Assembly (NCBI GenBank): GCA_013329135.1
Contig: DUKU01000112.1
Coordinates: 1,331 to 7,986, forward strand
Direction: 5' to 3'
DNA: 6,656 bases
DNA from: Thermoplasmata archaeon
GTDB taxonomy: Archaea; Thermoplasmatota; Thermoplasmata; UBA10834
Shown here: piece by piece, positions 6,101 to 6,656 of the stretch
Layout of the letters: each line of letters opens with the position of its first letter
Numbering within the stretch: the first letter of the stretch is position 1
The notes under the pieces: model-generated
What the model was told of the DNA's origin: nothing
The model's database searches: none
The model's input: only the letters and a program-made list of their open reading frames with translations
Program-made: the position numbers and the translations under genes

Positions 6101-6656
6101 TGGACGAGTTCATACAGTCCGTGTCCGGCTGCGGCGAGCAGTCCCTCTCGATGCTATCGATAGACATACTCGCATATGCCACGGTCATGGAGCTCGGAAC
6201 ATCCCCCGAGACGATGTTCGAATACGAGAACATCGTGAACCAGGGGATACAGCACGAGCTGATGTACCTCGTGGAATCGAATAACGGCATCGGCAGGGGC
6301 ATCGTATGGTTCCCGGGTGATCAGGATGTCCACCCGTGGCTCACGTCATGGGGCCTCATCGCGTTCCAGGACGCCATCAACGCCGGCTTCGGGCTGGATG
6401 AGGACATCATCACCGACATGCAGGACTGGCTCATGTCGATACAGCAGGACGACGGCTCGTGGGAGTTCCCCGACTGGGGCATCTACGAGTTCAACAACCC
6501 CATCCTGAAGGCGAAGGAGGTCGCGGCGACCGGGTACATAGCCAGAGCGTTGCTGCACTCCGGTGTGCCAGGGTCGGACCCGCACATCCAGGCCGCGGTC
6601 GATTATGTGGAGGGCAAGATATCCACGATCGAGGACGACCCATACAGCCTCTCATT
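3166..6656 (+). CDS. Membrane-anchored alpha-2-macroglobulin family protein with intact thioester and internal transmembrane hairpin (runs off right edge)
   Basis: 1163 codons are visible without a stop. Basic residues 2-16 and a hydrophobic segment (17-35) form a signal anchor, N-terminus inside. Macroglobulin (MG) beta domains follow: about 44-138, MG2 with TDKPVYKPGD (146-155), MG3 from DYVLPKFRV (235-243), related Y-x-x-G/R-D motifs at 453-457 and 550-554, and MG6 with VVDEAVYEV (577-585). Two further transmembrane helices (659-676, 688-709) flank an Arg/Lys-rich loop, then an acidic linker (713-772). MG7 opens with YFPETWYWD (773-781) and continues through PVSVVRGDEF (838-847). The thioester domain has GCGEQ (C989, Q992) and alpha-toroid motifs (HPWLTSWGLIAF, QQDDGSWEF). 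The end of that domain and the receptor-binding domain would lie beyond the window. In relatives, cleavage of a bait region exposes the thioester, which covalently traps the protease. Here a surface-tethered trap is inferred. YFPETW resembles animal A2M as I recall it. No penicillin-binding protein gene, the common bacterial partner, lies next to its start. Confidence 0.93.
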   Translation, partial: MRKAVARLVSRDKKNRFIITVLTALLVVGAVGVAIENIDDAYLANKLNLVTYVPDRVTAGGPSTIMVFAVDSSGDAIAGQKVDVRLEIGDTNTLVWSGRTGEDGSAAPTIDFPAMAGKANITITSGADVIKTTTVLDDSIRIIITTDKPVYKPGDVLHMRFLSYAGMDPLPQESDLLAEVFDPNGDKIFKKLLSPDEYGVCSYDLGLSDQLNQGTYTVSATVGERTVTKALTVKDYVLPKFRVDLLGMSDWYKVSQEINGTVSAEYFFGEIVQGTVELEASVYLGVWDTYYTDSGSLIDGEYAFDIPAVQYAVGIPAAEGNGYIQMNITVTDTAGHVEKRFNVVPIAPSGLVLSVLADSCVVNEQSTFYAIARSPSGSALANASISMYVYDGTSQHLTAWATTDERGIGAVTFTYQGESEARLYGVYEGQTTILDIDLETNEGLKVVADSTSYDVGDAASFDIIYAGESMTTNVYWDLVSRGYLIDRGVVQLDDGRASLQVGLGPDTEPFAQLRVYKVEEDMGVARDAVTFSVGSSSMLTVDVSTDSSSYLPRDTVDLSFYVESGGDPTAAILGVSVVDEAVYEVGSMFQGFEEIVFGLDQEFIIPQYQILTYVYGGVGTLPSESTEVVYEMDEARVMSTWPDNLATAEDIKVDASRGYWFALYLCVAVGMLIFIGTRPRKRRAGVKLIAAIIVVIAAAGLATAYVSVLGFGSSTSQDEPQPLLPNRNDDATDWEADTVAPIGLDGFDTAYGDDGSYDTSGGSVSQPTVVRQYFPETWYWDPCVLTDDNGWANVSLTAPDSITSWQVDVIASTSDGMIGTGSDSITVFQQFFIEPDIPVSVVRGDEFPLGIMIYNYLDTEQTVNVTLVDDPWFTLLSPANQTITVPANYVSSVSFTIVAEKVGWHTVTVSGASDEASDAVVRAIEIVPDGKKAETLFNGDVGNGTVTETLYLDEEMIEGSANAWVKIQGGVDAVLLEGVDEFIQSVSGCGEQSLSMLSIDILAYATVMELGTSPETMFEYENIVNQGIQHELMYLVESNNGIGRGIVWFPGDQDVHPWLTSWGLIAFQDAINAGFGLDEDIITDMQDWLMSIQQDDGSWEFPDWGIYEFNNPILKAKEVAATGYIARALLHSGVPGSDPHIQAAVDYVEGKISTIEDDPYSLS
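5140..5292 (+). other. Internal transmembrane hairpin within the A2M protein
   Basis: Encodes residues 659-709. Helix A is YWFALYLCVAVGMLIFIG (659-676). The loop TRPRKRRAGVK (677-687) carries six basic residues, and helix B is LIAAIIVVIAAAGLATAYVSVL (688-709). The positive-inside rule puts the loop in the cytoplasm, so both the N-terminal MG arm and the C-terminal MG7-thioester part lie outside, in agreement with the N-terminal anchor. The hairpin falls between the MG6 strand VVDEAVYEV and YFPETW, the position of the bait region in animal A2M and of the anaphylatoxin domain in C3. Confidence 0.85.
5302..5481 (+). other. Acidic, low-complexity linker before MG7 (possible bait segment)
   Basis: Encodes residues 713-772, from SSTSQDEPQPLLPN through the Asp/Gly/Ser/Tyr-rich stretch GDDGSYDTSGG to VVRQ just before YFPETW. 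It is rich in D, G, S, T and P and looks disordered and extracellular. It contains basic sites only at R728 and R771. By position it is the best candidate for a protease-accessible bait, but nothing in the sequence shows cleavage. Confidence 0.5.
6127..6141 (+). other. Thioester motif GCGEQ of the A2M protein
   Basis: Encodes residues 988-992. Cys989 and Gln992 are the pair that form the internal beta-cysteinyl gamma-glutamyl thioester in A2M, C3 and C4. The surrounding SGCGEQSLSML aligns with YGCGEQNMVLF of human A2M as I recall it. Many family members have lost this motif; here all five positions are intact, implying an active covalent trap. Confidence 0.9.

Noticed and set aside
5829..6302. 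157-codon minus-strand open frame across the thioester region
   Set aside because: It lies entirely opposite the GCGEQ-containing coding region and its product is Ser/Thr-rich without motifs; it is a codon-use shadow.

Overview
The window looks like part of a GC-rich archaeal chromosome. It carries archaeal/eukaryotic-type translation genes (eL42, eS27 and aIF2-alpha), TTTATATA-type TATA boxes, and GGAGGTGA ribosome-binding sites. The gene content and GC-rich codon use would fit a euryarchaeal or Thermoplasmata-like lineage, but that placement is an inference and no marker here fixes it. No RNA genes, CRISPR arrays, insertion sequences or origins were seen.

Layout. (1) 1-845, minus strand: a tight translation cluster eL42 - eS27 - aIF2-alpha, the last cut by the window edge, driven by a clear TATA box at 891-898. 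(2) 876-1059: an AT-rich divergent intergenic region with a TATA box for each side and a small inverted repeat. (3) 1060-1425, plus strand: a small winged-helix regulator, ending three bases from the convergent end of rpiA. (4) 1429-3065, minus strand: a compact operon of zinc-ribbon small protein - creatininase-family amidohydrolase - ribose-5-phosphate isomerase A. A 35-base overlap and a 4-base gap join its genes, and rpiA uses a TTG start. (5) 3066-3165: a divergent control region with two copies of the palindrome TGACATGTC(A), 19 bp apart. (6) 3166 to the right edge, plus strand: a very large alpha-2-macroglobulin (A2M) family protein, still open after 1163 codons.

The A2M gene is the most interesting item. 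It has an N-terminal membrane anchor, macroglobulin-type beta domains with eukaryote-like landmarks (DKPVYKPGD, DYVLPKFRV, YFPETW), and an intact thioester motif GCGEQ. It also has an unexpected pair of transmembrane helices with an arginine-rich loop, placed where animal A2M has its bait region and C3 its anaphylatoxin. The predicted topology puts both halves of the protein outside the cell, pinned to the membrane at three points. This could be a surface-tethered covalent protease trap or defence protein. The paired palindromes upstream suggest that it and/or the zinc-ribbon operon are under specific control.
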